NCBI RefSeq assembly: GCF_018687635.1
Contig: NZ_CP061300.1
Coordinates: forward strand, 1,193,865-1,257,864
Direction: 5' to 3'
Length of the DNA stretch: 64,000 bases
Source: Polynucleobacter sp. MWH-Braz-FAM2G
Lineage (GTDB): Bacteria > Pseudomonadota > Gammaproteobacteria > Burkholderiales > Burkholderiaceae
Shown here: in pieces, positions 1 through 9,600 of the stretch
Position numbering within the stretch: the first letter of the stretch is position 1
How the letters are laid out: the number at the start of each line of letters is the position of its first letter
Notes under the pieces: generated by a model
Told to the model about the DNA's origin: nothing
The model's database searches: none
The model's input: the letters and a program-made list of their open reading frames with translations, nothing else
Translations under genes and position numbers: made by a program

Positions 1-1
1 T

Positions 2-478
2 CGAGGAAAACAATCAGGACGCACCCAGGAAATTCAACGCCTCATTGGACGAGCTATGCGTAGCGTTTTTGATTTAAAAGTTCTTGGCGAACGAACAATT
101 CATCTCGATTGCGATGTATTACAAGCAGATGGAGGAACACGCACCGCCTCCATCACAGGCGCATATGTTGCTGCAAGAGATGCAGTGAACCAACTGATGA
201 AAAGTGGCGCCCTCTCTAAAGATCCAATCATTGATAGTGTTGCGGCAATTTCAGTTGGAATCTATCAAGGTACACCGGTTTTGGATTTGGACTATCCAGA
301 AGATTCTTCATGCGATACAGACATGAATATTGTGATGACAGGCAAAGGCGGCATGATTGAAGTACAAGGCACTGCTGAAGGCGCTACTTTTTCCAGAGCT
401 GAACTCAATGCGCTATTAGATCTAGCAGAGCAAGGTATTGAGGAGTTAACCCGTTTGCAATTAGATTCTTTGAAATAA
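2..478 (+). CDS. rph: RNase PH, C-terminal part (5' end outside window)
   Basis: The reading frame is open from the first bases and carries the RNase PH signature [20 protein letters not shown], then a core with [17 protein letters not shown]. RNase PH is a phosphorolytic 3'-5' exoribonuclease that trims tRNA 3' ends in the cytoplasm. The ATG at 56 is internal to the protein, not a start, because the family motif lies upstream of it. Only about 158 C-terminal residues are present. The stop lies 11 nt before rdgB, a common pairing in proteobacteria, so the two are probably co-transcribed. Confidence 0.95.
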   Translation, partial: RGKQSGRTQEIQRLIGRAMRSVFDLKVLGERTIHLDCDVLQADGGTRTASITGAYVAARDAVNQLMKSGALSKDPIIDSVAAISVGIYQGTPVLDLDYPEDSSCDTDMNIVMTGKGGMIEVQGTAEGATFSRAELNALLDLAEQGIEELTRLQLDSLK

Positions 479-489
479 TTCATTAGGTC

Positions 490-1095
490 ATGCAAAAACT
501 AGTTCTCGCATCCAATAATGCCGGTAAGGTAAGAGAATTTCAGGCGCTCTTAGCCCCCCTTGATTTTCAGGTAATCCCGCAGGGTGAATTAGGCATCCCC
601 TCCGCCGAAGAACCTCACTTCACTTTTATTGAGAATGCGCTAGCTAAGGCGCGTCATGCCAGTGCAGCGAGCGGTCTACCGGCACTAGCTGATGATTCGG
701 GCATTTGTGCACATGCCTTAAATGGGCAACCAGGGGTTTTATCTGCTCGTTATGCAGGAGTGTCTAGTGATGACTCCGATAACAACCAAAAATTAATACA
801 AGAGCTTAGAGACAAAACCGATCGTGGTGCGCATTACGTCTGCGCATTAGTATTTGTCGCTAACCAAAATGATCCCGAGCCCATTGTTGTTCAAACACAA
901 TGGTATGGCGAAATTATTGACCAAGCTCAGGGTGCGAATGGATTTGGCTATGATCCTCATTTCTTTTTGCCTGATCAAAAACTAACGGCAGCTCAATTAG
1001 ACCCAGCAGTAAAAAATTTGATCAGCCATCGAGGCCAAGCATTACGCGAACTTATTAAGCAATTGCAAGCACGTGCTCAATTCCAGTCCCAATAA
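490..1095 (+). CDS. rdgB: RdgB/HAM1 non-canonical purine NTP pyrophosphatase
   Basis: This 201-residue protein hydrolyses dITP, XTP and related deaminated purine nucleotides to monophosphates, keeping them out of DNA and RNA. Family marks are the N-terminal SNNAGKVREF substrate loop, FIENALAKARHA, the ADDSGI acidic motif near residue 68 and GFGYDPHFF near residue 157. Length is normal for the family. It follows rph closely and its 3' end overlaps the start of hemW by 23 nt, so the three genes read as one transcription unit. Confidence 0.95.
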   Translation: MQKLVLASNNAGKVREFQALLAPLDFQVIPQGELGIPSAEEPHFTFIENALAKARHASAASGLPALADDSGICAHALNGQPGVLSARYAGVSSDDSDNNQKLIQELRDKTDRGAHYVCALVFVANQNDPEPIVVQTQWYGEIIDQAQGANGFGYDPHFFLPDQKLTAAQLDPAVKNLISHRGQALRELIKQLQARAQFQSQ

Positions 1096-2260
1096 AATAT
1101 CGTTGACTGCATTGCCTCCTCTGGCCCTGTATATTCATTTTCCATGGTGTGAAAAGAAATGCCCCTATTGCGATTTCAACTCCCACCAAATCAAAGATGG
1201 CATAGGTAAGTCTGGCTTTGATGAAGCGCGCTATATCAAGGTACTCATAGCCGATTTAGAAACAGAACTTCCACGCATTTGGGGTAGGCAGGTCCACAGC
1301 ATCTTCATTGGTGGAGGAACGCCTAGCCTTCTTTCGCCTGCCGCCATGGACGAATTACTTTGTGCTATTCGAGCTCGACTCAATCTAGAACCGGATGCTG
1401 AAATCACGATGGAGGCCAACCCAGGTTCAGTAGAGACAGAGAAATTTTCCGCATTTGCAAAAGCAGGAATAAATCGTGTTTCCTTGGGCATTCAAAGCTT
1501 TCAGGACGATCAACTCAAGGCCTTAGGACGGATACATACCGGCGAGCAAGCGAAGCATGCGATTGATATTGCATTACAGCACTTCAAATCAGTAAATTTA
1601 GATCTCATGTATGGTTTACCCAATCAAACTCTAGAGATGGCAAAAGCCGATATAGAAACAGCCCTCTTATTCAATACCCCTCACCTATCTTTCTACAACC
1701 TCACCTTAGAGCCCAATACCTACTTTGCAAACTTTCCACCGCATTTACCCAGCGAAGATGAAGTCGATGCTATTTTTGAACAAAACTTAGCGCTATTAAG
1801 CAATGCTGGATATCAACGCTATGAGGTGTCTGCTTATGCAAAGAAAAATCAAGAATGCAAACACAATCTCAATTACTGGCGCTTTGGTGATTACATTGGT
1901 ATCGGCGCAGGCGCTCACGGCAAGATTTCTTTTCCCGACAAAATTACTCGTCAAGTGAGAGAGCGACATCCCGAGACGTATATGCAAGCAATGGAATCTA
2001 AAGGTAATGCCTTGATTGAGGCGAAAGAAATTCCCGCCAAAGACCTTCCTTTCGAATTCATGCTCAATGCCCTTAGACTGACCAATGGCGTTGCGACAAA
2101 TACATTCAGTGAGCGAACTGGATTACCTTTGAGCGTTATTAGCCATGGTTTATCAGAAGCTAGCAAAAAACGATTATTAGATGACAATCCCAGTCAATTA
2201 AAAGCTACCCCCTTAGGGCTGCGCTATCTAAACAATCTTCAAGAGATGTTTTTAGATTGA
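1073..2260 (+). CDS. hemW: HemW, radical SAM heme chaperone
   Basis: The 395-residue protein has the radical SAM cysteine cluster CEKKCPYC near residue 27 followed by DFNSH. The position that is a fourth cysteine in true HemN coproporphyrinogen dehydrogenases is Phe here, which places it in the HemW heme-trafficking branch. GGGTPSLL (SAM binding) and the HemW C-terminal domain follow. The start is GTG at 1073, inside the 3' end of rdgB, suggesting translational coupling. Older annotation would call it HemN-like. Confidence 0.92.
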   Translation: MLNSSPNKISLTALPPLALYIHFPWCEKKCPYCDFNSHQIKDGIGKSGFDEARYIKVLIADLETELPRIWGRQVHSIFIGGGTPSLLSPAAMDELLCAIRARLNLEPDAEITMEANPGSVETEKFSAFAKAGINRVSLGIQSFQDDQLKALGRIHTGEQAKHAIDIALQHFKSVNLDLMYGLPNQTLEMAKADIETALLFNTPHLSFYNLTLEPNTYFANFPPHLPSEDEVDAIFEQNLALLSNAGYQRYEVSAYAKKNQECKHNLNYWRFGDYIGIGAGAHGKISFPDKITRQVRERHPETYMQAMESKGNALIEAKEIPAKDLPFEFMLNALRLTNGVATNTFSERTGLPLSVISHGLSEASKKRLLDDNPSQLKATPLGLRYLNNLQEMFLD

Positions 2261-2271
2261 AGTCTTTCTAA

Positions 2272-3069
2272 TTAATGACCAGTCCAGACGGGCGGCTCAC
2301 CTCTCAAAAACGAAGCCACCCCATTTTTAAAATCTGCACTTGCATAAGTTTCACTAATTAAATCATCGCAAGACGGTAAATTATGTTTTATTAGTCTTGC
2401 TAGAACCTGCTTGCTTGATTTTTGAGTAATTGGCGCTAATTTAGAAAGCCTTTCAGCAAGCATCTGCGCCTCATGGTGCAATTGCTCTTGCTCATAAATG
2501 GCAAGGATATAGCCCTGCTGAACCAAATCTTCTGCAGAAATCATTTCCGCTAGCAGTAACATTCGTTTAACTATATTGATGCCTAGGTGCGCCACCAACC
2601 AAGCGACGTTGCTAGCGGATAAACAATTTCCCAAGGTTTTCGCGATCGGCACACCAAATTTTGCCCCTGGTGTGGCCAAGCGAAAATCACAGCAACTGGC
2701 AATGGCTAATCCACCACCTACCGCCATACCATCAATGACTGCAATAGTCGGAATGGGCAATGTAGCTAGTGGAGTGAGGTAGCTATCAATTCCCTCTTCA
2801 TATTTAACCCCATCATTTCCGTCCTGAAAGTTTGCAAATTGAGCAATGTCACTGCCCGATACAAAAGATTTACCTCCTGCACCACGCAAAATAACTACTC
2901 GCACCTTTGGGTTGTTGGCTAAACCCCCGCAGATCGACTTTAAGCTCTGATACATGCCAACAGTCATCGCATTGCGTGCAGCCACATGATCAAAGGTGAT
3001 GCAGGCAACGTTGCCACATATCTCCAAGGAGACTTGAGCAACATGACCTTCTTTGATGTGATCAACCAT
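2272..3069 (-). CDS. Crotonase-family protein (enoyl-CoA hydratase/isomerase-like), catalytic Glu residues absent
   Basis: A 265-residue crotonase fold with oxyanion-hole regions SFVSGSDIAQF (about 69-79) and GMAVGGGLAIA (about 114-124). In classical enoyl-CoA hydratase the two catalytic glutamates sit in GGGCELA and FGQPEI; the aligned residues here are Ala122 and Ile142, so the standard syn-hydration chemistry is unlikely. Other crotonase reactions (isomerase, decarboxylase, thioester hydrolase) remain possible. It starts 6 nt after the stop of the Bug-type receptor gene, so the pair is probably one operon. Substrate is unknown. Confidence 0.85.
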   Translation of the reverse strand: MVDHIKEGHVAQVSLEICGNVACITFDHVAARNAMTVGMYQSLKSICGGLANNPKVRVVILRGAGGKSFVSGSDIAQFANFQDGNDGVKYEEGIDSYLTPLATLPIPTIAVIDGMAVGGGLAIASCCDFRLATPGAKFGVPIAKTLGNCLSASNVAWLVAHLGINIVKRMLLLAEMISAEDLVQQGYILAIYEQEQLHHEAQMLAERLSKLAPITQKSSKQVLARLIKHNLPSCDDLISETYASADFKNGVASFLRGEPPVWTGH

Positions 3070-3075
3070 GAAGGT

Positions 3076-4065
3076 TTATTCAGCTTTGATATTGAGGCTC
3101 TTCACTAAACGCTGGTATTTTGCTAGTTCACCAGCCAAAAATAAACTAAACGCTGCAGGAGTTGCAGGACCCTCAGGTTGCAATCCTTGTGAATCCAAGG
3201 TTTTCTTAATTTGTGGATCAGCCATGGCAGCTTTTACTGCTTGGTCGATCTTATTTACCACTGTTGGGTCCATGCCTTTAGGGCCCATCACAGAATACCA
3301 ATTGGTTACATCAAACCCATTAATACCGACTTCATTAAAAGTTGGGACTGTTGGCAAAATAGATAAGCGTTTAGGGGTTGAGATTGCCAAAGCTTTGAGA
3401 CTGCCATCCTTGATCTGCTGTAAGTTTGGCGGCAATGTATCAAAGTTCATCGTAATCTGACCACCAAGTAAATCAATAATGGCCTGACCACTTCCCTTAT
3501 AGGGAACATGGTTTAACTGAATGCCAGCAATCTTGGCAAACAGTGCGCCTGCTAAGTGCTGAGTACTGCCTATACCAGAGGATCCGTATGTCATCTGACC
3601 GGGGTTGGCTTTAGCCAATGAGATTAATTGAGCAACCGAGTTCACAGGCAGTGAAGCCTTCACTACCAATACGTTCGGAACGTATCCCAAGTAAGTAATT
3701 GGTGTGAAATCCGTTGCGGGATTGTAAGGAACATTTGTTAATACAAACGGTGCAATCGCGTTGGAGTTTGAATGACCAACTAGTAAGGTATATCCGTCTG
3801 GATTAGCTTTTGCTATTTGGTCGGCAGCAATTGTTCCAGCAGCACCAGATTTATTTTCGACAATCACACTTTGACCAAGAATCTCACCCATCTTAGGCGC
3901 GATTGCGCGAGCGACAATATCAGTACCTCCACCAGGCGCAAAACCCACAACTAAACGAATGGGTTTTGTAGGGAAAGCTTGTTGAGCATTGACCAAAAAT
4001 GAACTGGTTGCCAAGGCGATTGCAAGCAGGCTACGCTTAACCCACTGGGGTGATTTAACCAACAT
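3076..4065 (-). CDS. Tripartite tricarboxylate transporter (TctC/Bug family) periplasmic receptor
   Basis: The 329-residue protein has a signal peptide (KR followed by a hydrophobic stretch, cleavage after VNA near residue 27), then the Bug-family start [19 protein letters not shown]. Conserved internal motifs include [14 protein letters not shown] and [14 protein letters not shown]. These receptors bind carboxylates in the periplasm; Burkholderiales carry many of them without an adjacent TctAB membrane part, as here. It is upstream of a crotonase gene and divergent from a CoA transferase, which suggests uptake and CoA activation of an organic acid; the ligand cannot be read from sequence. 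Confidence 0.92.
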   Translation of the reverse strand: MLVKSPQWVKRSLLAIALATSSFLVNAQQAFPTKPIRLVVGFAPGGGTDIVARAIAPKMGEILGQSVIVENKSGAAGTIAADQIAKANPDGYTLLVGHSNSNAIAPFVLTNVPYNPATDFTPITYLGYVPNVLVVKASLPVNSVAQLISLAKANPGQMTYGSSGIGSTQHLAGALFAKIAGIQLNHVPYKGSGQAIIDLLGGQITMNFDTLPPNLQQIKDGSLKALAISTPKRLSILPTVPTFNEVGINGFDVTNWYSVMGPKGMDPTVVNKIDQAVKAAMADPQIKKTLDSQGLQPEGPATPAAFSLFLAGELAKYQRLVKSLNIKAE

Positions 4066-4140
4066 AATGTCTCCGATATTGTTTTTTTGTGTTTGATACT
4101 ATTACAGGGTAATTCTAAACATATAAAAATATTCGAGACA

Positions 4141-5391
4141 ATGACGAAAACACCCATAAACAAGCCTTTAGATGGCAGCTCTACTCAACCATCTAGGCCC
4201 CTTCCACTTTCTGGAGTCCGCGTTCTTGACGTAAGTCAAGTAATGGCAGGGCCCTACTGCTGCATGCTCTTAGCCGACTTGGGTGCGGATGTCATCAAAA
4301 TCGAGCCGCCAGGATCTGGCGATCAAACTCGTGGCGCCATGGGGTTCAAGATGAAAGGTTCAGACAGCATGGGCTTTCTGAATATGAACCGAAATAAACG
4401 TAGCCTTACCTTAAATCTCAAAACCGAGGCAGGCAAAAAAGTATTTTTTGAGCTTGTGAAGACCGCAGACATCTTAGTGGAAAACTACCGCCCCGGTGTC
4501 ATGAAAAAATTAGGTATCGATTACGCGTCATTGCAGGCAATTAATCCGGGTTTAGTCTATGCCAGCATCTCAGGGTTTGGCCAAACCGGCCCCTGGGCTG
4601 ACCGTCCTGGATTTGATCTTATGGCCCAAGCCATGTCAGGAGTCATGAGCGTTACCGGCTATCCCGATGGCCCACCAGTTAAGGCTGGAGTTCCAGTAGC
4701 TGATATTGGTTGCGCCTTATTTGCTGCTTATGGCATCTTATCGGCTTATATCGGCAAAACTAAAACTGGCGAAGGTCAATTTATTGATGCCTCTCTTTTT
4801 GACTCAGCTCTAGCATTCTCCATCTGGGATACAGCCCAGTACTGGGGTACGGGCGTAGAACCCTATAAGCTCGGTACCGCAAATCATATGAGCGCCCCCT
4901 ATCAGGCCATGAAGGCCTCAGATGGATATTTTGTAATGGGTGCCACCAATCAAAAACTTTGGAAATTGCTCTGCGACAAGATTGATCGCCCAGAATTATG
5001 TGACGATGCCCGCTTTAAAACAAATCCATTGCGCCTCGCCAATAGATTGGAGTTAGCAGAAGAGCTGGAGAAAACCTTTGTTACCAAAACGAGTGATGAA
5101 TGGGTCAACATATTACTGAATTCAGGCATTCCTGCAGGCCCGATCAATACCTATCCAGAAGCATTTGACAGTGATCATGGACGCCATCGCAAGATGCGCA
5201 TGGAAATAGATCATCCGATTGAAGGAAAGGTGCCGAATATTGGGTTTGCAGTCAAAATGAATGGCACCCCCCAACAGGTCTATCGCCATCCCCCGCTTTT
5301 AGGTGAGCATACCAATGAACTCCTCGCTGAACTTGGCATTGCTGGCGAAGAACTGAAGACTCTAGAAGCTGGGGGCGCTTTTGCGCCTTAA
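4141..5391 (+). CDS. CaiB/BaiF family class III CoA transferase
   Basis: From the ATG at 4141 the protein is 416 residues. It opens with PLSGVRVLDVSQVMAGPYCCMLLADLG cut across the family N-terminus, then DVIKIEPPGSGDQTR and RNKRSLTLNLK. ADIL-VENYRPGVMKKLG contains the conserved Asn-Tyr-Arg-Pro segment typical of formyl-CoA/succinyl-CoA type transferases. The frame stays open to a TTG at 4087, but the ATG gives the normal family N-terminus. These enzymes move CoA between organic acids through an aspartyl anhydride intermediate. Its promoter must lie in the short gap shared with the divergent Bug receptor gene. Confidence 0.93.
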   Translation: MTKTPINKPLDGSSTQPSRPLPLSGVRVLDVSQVMAGPYCCMLLADLGADVIKIEPPGSGDQTRGAMGFKMKGSDSMGFLNMNRNKRSLTLNLKTEAGKKVFFELVKTADILVENYRPGVMKKLGIDYASLQAINPGLVYASISGFGQTGPWADRPGFDLMAQAMSGVMSVTGYPDGPPVKAGVPVADIGCALFAAYGILSAYIGKTKTGEGQFIDASLFDSALAFSIWDTAQYWGTGVEPYKLGTANHMSAPYQAMKASDGYFVMGATNQKLWKLLCDKIDRPELCDDARFKTNPLRLANRLELAEELEKTFVTKTSDEWVNILLNSGIPAGPINTYPEAFDSDHGRHRKMRMEIDHPIEGKVPNIGFAVKMNGTPQQVYRHPPLLGEHTNELLAELGIAGEELKTLEAGGAFAP

Positions 5392-5433
5392 CCTGTTCAT
5401 CAGCAATATTTTGCGGAAACATTCGTATCAAAT

Positions 5434-5458
5434 AAAAGGGGTCATAATGACCCCTTTT
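5434..5458. terminator. Bidirectional rho-independent terminator
   Basis: Perfect 12-bp inverted repeat AAAAGGGGTCAT / ATGACCCCTTTT around a single A, with A and T runs at the two ends. It lies between the converging CoA transferase and alkylsulfatase genes and can serve both. Confidence 0.85.
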
Positions 5459-5475
5459 CCATAACGCTTATCGCA

Positions 5476-7584
5476 TTACTCCCCTGCAGTAATAGCCATC
5501 TCCTGTGCCGCAAATGGATCCTTGGAAGTGTTTGACGTCGACTTTGGAGTGGCCTTTTGTTTGGTTCCTGGCATAAGCTCAAAATCAGGCGTGAAGATTG
5601 TAAGTGTGCTGCGGAGTTGATCAAATACTTTGCGATCACCCTCAAACTTAACCTTACCTTCAGCAAGCAACTTATCAAAAGTCGTTTGCGCACCCATCAC
5701 TTGCTCAAGATCACTCCGGTTAAGGGTGACTGTAAGGTTTGGATTTTTAGCCTGCTGCCCTTTGATATTCGTTAATGCAGAGTTGCTCATTTCGATGACA
5801 AACTTCTCCCCGTTGTCAGGCGTCGAGAGATTAATAACGAAGTTCATGCCTGCTGCTTTTTTGCTATCCATACTGATCGCAAGTGCATTTAGCCATAATT
5901 CAGTAGTCATGCCTTTGATCATGTCAGGGCCATTTGACTTAGGAGAAGCGCCAGATGGCATACCGTGACGGAGTTCATAGGCTGCACCCAAGAAACTATT
6001 GCGCATACTAGGACTCTCTTTTTGATAGCCGATCTGCTCAAAAATATCAGCCAGCAAATCTTTGGCAGCAGTGTTATTTGGCTGCGCATAAACCAGCTTA
6101 TTCACGATTTCCATAGCCTCACGATATTTGCCCTGCTTGTATAACTCCTTGCCCTTTGCCAATATCTTGGCTGAGCCGCCCATCATCTCTACATACAGTG
6201 GTGCCGAGTCTTTTGGAGACAATGGTGCAAGGGTTGCAGGGTTCGCATCCCAATAGCCTAAGTAGCGGTTAATCACAGCACGGCTATTGTGCTCTTCAGA
6301 TCCATGGTAGCTATGAGCTGCCCACTGCTTTTTCAGACTTTCAGGCTGCTTGTAGACGTTCTGAATTTCATTAATCGTGACACCGTTATTGGCTAAATGA
6401 AGGACTTCGTTGTGCAGATGCGCGTAGCTATCGCGCTGTGTTCGCATCACCTCTTGAATGCGTTCATTCCCCCAGCGCGGCCAAGTATGCGAAGCAAACA
6501 TCACTTCGCTCTCAGCACCGTAGCGATACAAAGCGTTATTAATGTTTTTAGACCAAGCTAAAGAGTCACGCACCAGAGCGCCACGTAGGGTGTAAATGTT
6601 ATGGATCGTGCCAGTAATATTTTCTGCTGCCCAAAATGCCTTAAATTGCGGAAAATAAGTATTCATCTCAGCCGGCGCTTCGGTTCCTGGAGTATTTTGG
6701 AACTCCATCTCAACACCATCTACAGTCATTTTTTCAAAGGGCTGATTGATATAAACATTTGGTTCAATTAAACCCAAATTACCAGCAGCAGTATTTTTGC
6801 CAATCGATTGATCCACGTGACCAAATGGGCTACGTGGCAATAAAACGCCGTACTGGAAATACATCCTTCTAGTCATAGCATTACCTGCATAGACGTTTTC
6901 GGCAATTGCATGGTCCATAAAACCAGCGGGTGCAATAATTTTCACCTTGCCACTTTTTACATCCGCCTCATCCACAACACCACGCACACCGCCAAAATGG
7001 TCACCATGGGAGTGCGAGTAAACCACAGCAACTACAGGACGTTTACCTAATTTCTCATTAACTAATTCAAGGGCTGCGCGGGCAGTTTCTTTGGCGGTTA
7101 ATGGATCAAACACAATCCAACCAGTGTCCGTCTTTACAAAACTGATATTGGCTAAATCAAAACCCCTGACTTGATAAATTTTTCCTGGTACAACTTCGTA
7201 CAATCCATAGCCCATATTTAATATGGCCTGACGCTGCAATGATGGATGCACACTATCAAAATTTTTACCTTGCAATAAAAACTCATAGCTGCCCATATCC
7301 CAGGCTACATTTCCAGCATCCGCCATGATTGTTTTGTAAGGTGGTGCAGCGATCAAGCCCCTTTTGGATTCTTCGAAGTCCCGCTTATCCTCAAAAGGAA
7401 GCGTTTTACGCAACCCATTTTGCAGCTCAACCGTATAACTGGAAGGCATCTTACCTTTGGAGTCAAAATGCTTTCCTTGCATGGCGCCTGGGTCAGCCAC
7501 TACTCCCCCTGCACCTGCAGCCAACACAGCCTCACTCATCAAGATCAACGCTGCAATCGACAATTTCATTAAATGACTACTCAT
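5476..7584 (-). CDS. Linear primary alkylsulfatase, SdsA1/BDS1 type (metallo-beta-lactamase fold)
   Basis: The 702-residue protein has a signal peptide ending near AVLAAGAG (about 20-26), so it is probably periplasmic. The zinc motif HSHGDH is at 191-196, followed by FGGVRGVVDEADV. Later come FFPQFKAFWAAENI-like blocks and SHTWPRWGN, typical of alkylsulfatases. A SCP2-like C-terminal domain (about 570-680) probably binds the alkyl chain. The family hydrolyses alkyl sulfates such as dodecyl sulfate to alcohol and sulfate. An in-frame ATG six residues in is an alternative start. Confidence 0.9.
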   Translation of the reverse strand: MSSHLMKLSIAALILMSEAVLAAGAGGVVADPGAMQGKHFDSKGKMPSSYTVELQNGLRKTLPFEDKRDFEESKRGLIAAPPYKTIMADAGNVAWDMGSYEFLLQGKNFDSVHPSLQRQAILNMGYGLYEVVPGKIYQVRGFDLANISFVKTDTGWIVFDPLTAKETARAALELVNEKLGKRPVVAVVYSHSHGDHFGGVRGVVDEADVKSGKVKIIAPAGFMDHAIAENVYAGNAMTRRMYFQYGVLLPRSPFGHVDQSIGKNTAAGNLGLIEPNVYINQPFEKMTVDGVEMEFQNTPGTEAPAEMNTYFPQFKAFWAAENITGTIHNIYTLRGALVRDSLAWSKNINNALYRYGAESEVMFASHTWPRWGNERIQEVMRTQRDSYAHLHNEVLHLANNGVTINEIQNVYKQPESLKKQWAAHSYHGSEEHNSRAVINRYLGYWDANPATLAPLSPKDSAPLYVEMMGGSAKILAKGKELYKQGKYREAMEIVNKLVYAQPNNTAAKDLLADIFEQIGYQKESPSMRNSFLGAAYELRHGMPSGASPKSNGPDMIKGMTTELWLNALAISMDSKKAAGMNFVINLSTPDNGEKFVIEMSNSALTNIKGQQAKNPNLTVTLNRSDLEQVMGAQTTFDKLLAEGKVKFEGDRKVFDQLRSTLTIFTPDFELMPGTKQKATPKSTSNTSKDPFAAQEMAITAGE

Positions 7585-7754
7585 TTTGAATATCCCAAAA
7601 AAAAATGACGCTAATAGTGATTAGTGATTACGGACTAGCTATGACTGGATGGGCTCACATCATGCTAAACATGCGGCTGTTAATACTAAATACAGCTGTA
7701 GCTGAAGCAATTATGGATTGCTTAGAGCCCTCTCATCCACCTACCTGAGTATGG

Positions 7755-8834
7755 TTATCCATTAGCTTGAGCAGATTCAATTGGCAAATTTTCCGCATTC
7801 CAGCGCAACATACCACCAGCTAAATTGGCCACCTTCTTAAAGCCAGCTTTATCTAGTTTCATCGCAGCTTGTGCAGAACGTGCACCCGATCGACATACGG
7901 TAATAATTGGGGTTGAACTGTCTAGATCTTTGGTTTTTTCAATGAGCTCTCCAAGTGGCACCAAGATAGACCCTTGAATATGTCCTAACACCCCAACATA
8001 CTCATCAGACTCACGCACATCTACGATTTGAACATCTGCTAGATGCTCCTCCAACCAACGCGGCTGCACCTCATAAAAACCTGCATAAGTAAGCGTTAGC
8101 GGTGCCCATTCATGATTTTTAAATTCTTGTAACCCGCCAGGAATCTCACCGCACTTTAAATTTGCTGGAACCGCTATATCAATTTTGTTGGGATGCGCTA
8201 AACCGAGGTTATTCATATAGACAGCGAAGTCATTCACGTTCACATCTTTACCAAGCCGAGGATTAAATTCTTTCTCTTCATGCACTGTTGTTACAGTTGC
8301 ACCCTTGTAGTCATGACCCGGATATAGCAAACAATCTTCAGGAAGAGTAAATATTTTTTCGTGAACAGATTCGAACATTTTTGCAGAACTGCCTTGCTGA
8401 AAATCGGTACGCCCACACCCTCGAATTAACAAACAATCTCCTGTAAACGCCATAGATAAATCGTCTAGGACAAAAGTAGAACATCCATTTGTATGACCTG
8501 GTGTGGAGAGGATCTTTAAATAGCGATCGCCAAATTTCAGGGTGTCACCATCATCAAATAGAACATCCCCGCCTAGTGCGCCAGATCGTTTTGAGACTGC
8601 GATTTTGCACTGAAGGATTTGGCGCAATAATGATGCGCCAGTCACATGATCAGCGTGTACATGTGTATCTATTACCCAGCGTAAATGAAGATCGAGCTCT
8701 TTTATTAAAGCAACATCTCTTGAAACTTGTTCAAAAACTGGATCAATTAATATTGCCTCTCGGCTGATTGAGTCGCCCAGCAAATAGGTATAAGTTGAAG
8801 ATTGAGAGTCAAATAACTGACGAAAAATTAACAT
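7755..8834 (-). CDS. Persulfide dioxygenase-rhodanese fusion
   Basis: The N-terminal ETHE1-like metallo-beta-lactamase domain (about 1-240) has THVHADH (57-63), TPGHTNGCS and a GRTDFQQG block. The C-terminal rhodanese domain (about 260-355) has the active-site loop CRSGARS and GGMLRWN. Such fusions couple a sulfurtransferase to glutathione-persulfide oxidation, giving sulfite in sulfide detoxification. The 359-residue length fits the known two-domain type. No signal peptide is present, so it is cytoplasmic. A 170-nt gap separates it from the downstream alkylsulfatase gene. Confidence 0.88.
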   Translation of the reverse strand: MLIFRQLFDSQSSTYTYLLGDSISREAILIDPVFEQVSRDVALIKELDLHLRWVIDTHVHADHVTGASLLRQILQCKIAVSKRSGALGGDVLFDDGDTLKFGDRYLKILSTPGHTNGCSTFVLDDLSMAFTGDCLLIRGCGRTDFQQGSSAKMFESVHEKIFTLPEDCLLYPGHDYKGATVTTVHEEKEFNPRLGKDVNVNDFAVYMNNLGLAHPNKIDIAVPANLKCGEIPGGLQEFKNHEWAPLTLTYAGFYEVQPRWLEEHLADVQIVDVRESDEYVGVLGHIQGSILVPLGELIEKTKDLDSSTPIITVCRSGARSAQAAMKLDKAGFKKVANLAGGMLRWNAENLPIESAQANG

Positions 8835-8894
8835 GATGCCTTTGTCTATAAGATTGACCTGGCATCCTCACTCATCAGAAATGAATAATTCAGA

Positions 8895-9440
8895 TCAATC
8901 TTTGTGATGAACCATTACCCGTTCAGATAGTGCAAATAATACGCCCGTAATCACAAAAACTAAATGGATTCCAATCATCCAACCTAAGTCTTCTTTATTG
9001 GTCGTAGTAATCTCTAAAAATGCTGCGAGAAGATTAATGCCCGAAAGCGCAACTATAGAACCGATTAGCTTGAGCTTCAAACCAGCAAAATCAACCTCAC
9101 CCATCCAACTTGGTCTATCAGCGCTATCCTTGGCGGCACCTATCACCGATACAAAGTTTTCATAACCAGAAAAAATAATCAGTATGAGTAAGTTGGCCAA
9201 AAGCGTTTTATCTACAAGACCCAACACACTAGTCACAAACTCTGCTTCGGAGGCATTCCAGAAACTTGCTCCAAAATGCACAAATTCTTGCAGAAACTTA
9301 ATTGCCAAAATCACAAGCGAGAGCACTAAAAATACATAAAAAATAGCCAAAATCCATCGGCTATTAAATATCAACTTTTCTAAACCTTTTTCTATGGATC
9401 CAGAGTGATCAGGTCGATTTGTATTTGGCGCTTGACTCAT
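8895..9440 (-). CDS. YqhA/UPF0114 family inner-membrane protein
   Basis: This 181-residue protein has four predicted membrane helices (about 28-50, 72-95, 118-140, 155-175). It matches the UPF0114 pattern EKLIFNSRWILAIFYVFL near the N-terminus, a central YENFVSVIG and PSWMGEVDFAGLK. The family is widespread and its function is not established. It is divergent from the LprI-like gene across about 160 nt that should hold both promoters; I see no clear operator there. Confidence 0.88.
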   Translation of the reverse strand: MSQAPNTNRPDHSGSIEKGLEKLIFNSRWILAIFYVFLVLSLVILAIKFLQEFVHFGASFWNASEAEFVTSVLGLVDKTLLANLLILIIFSGYENFVSVIGAAKDSADRPSWMGEVDFAGLKLKLIGSIVALSGINLLAAFLEITTTNKEDLGWMIGIHLVFVITGVLFALSERVMVHHKD

Positions 9441-9600
9441 TGACTATGTCCTTTTATGTGCACGCTTAAATATATCAGTATTTTAGGGTTAATTTTAAAG
9501 ATGTTCTATTTAGGGGTATCCTAGGATCTGACGGGCTTAAGGTCTTTTGCATTCAATAAATCCAGATAGGCTACACACCCTTTATATTGGCAAATCGACG

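Noticed and set aside
4087..4140. TTG-started extension of the CoA transferase
   Set aside because: It adds 18 residues unlike the family, and the ATG at 4141 gives the expected N-terminus.
7585..7754. Small hairpin GCTGT/ACAGC in the gap before the alkylsulfatase
   Set aside because: Only about 5 bp with an AT-rich loop and no T-run; too weak to call as a terminator or operator.
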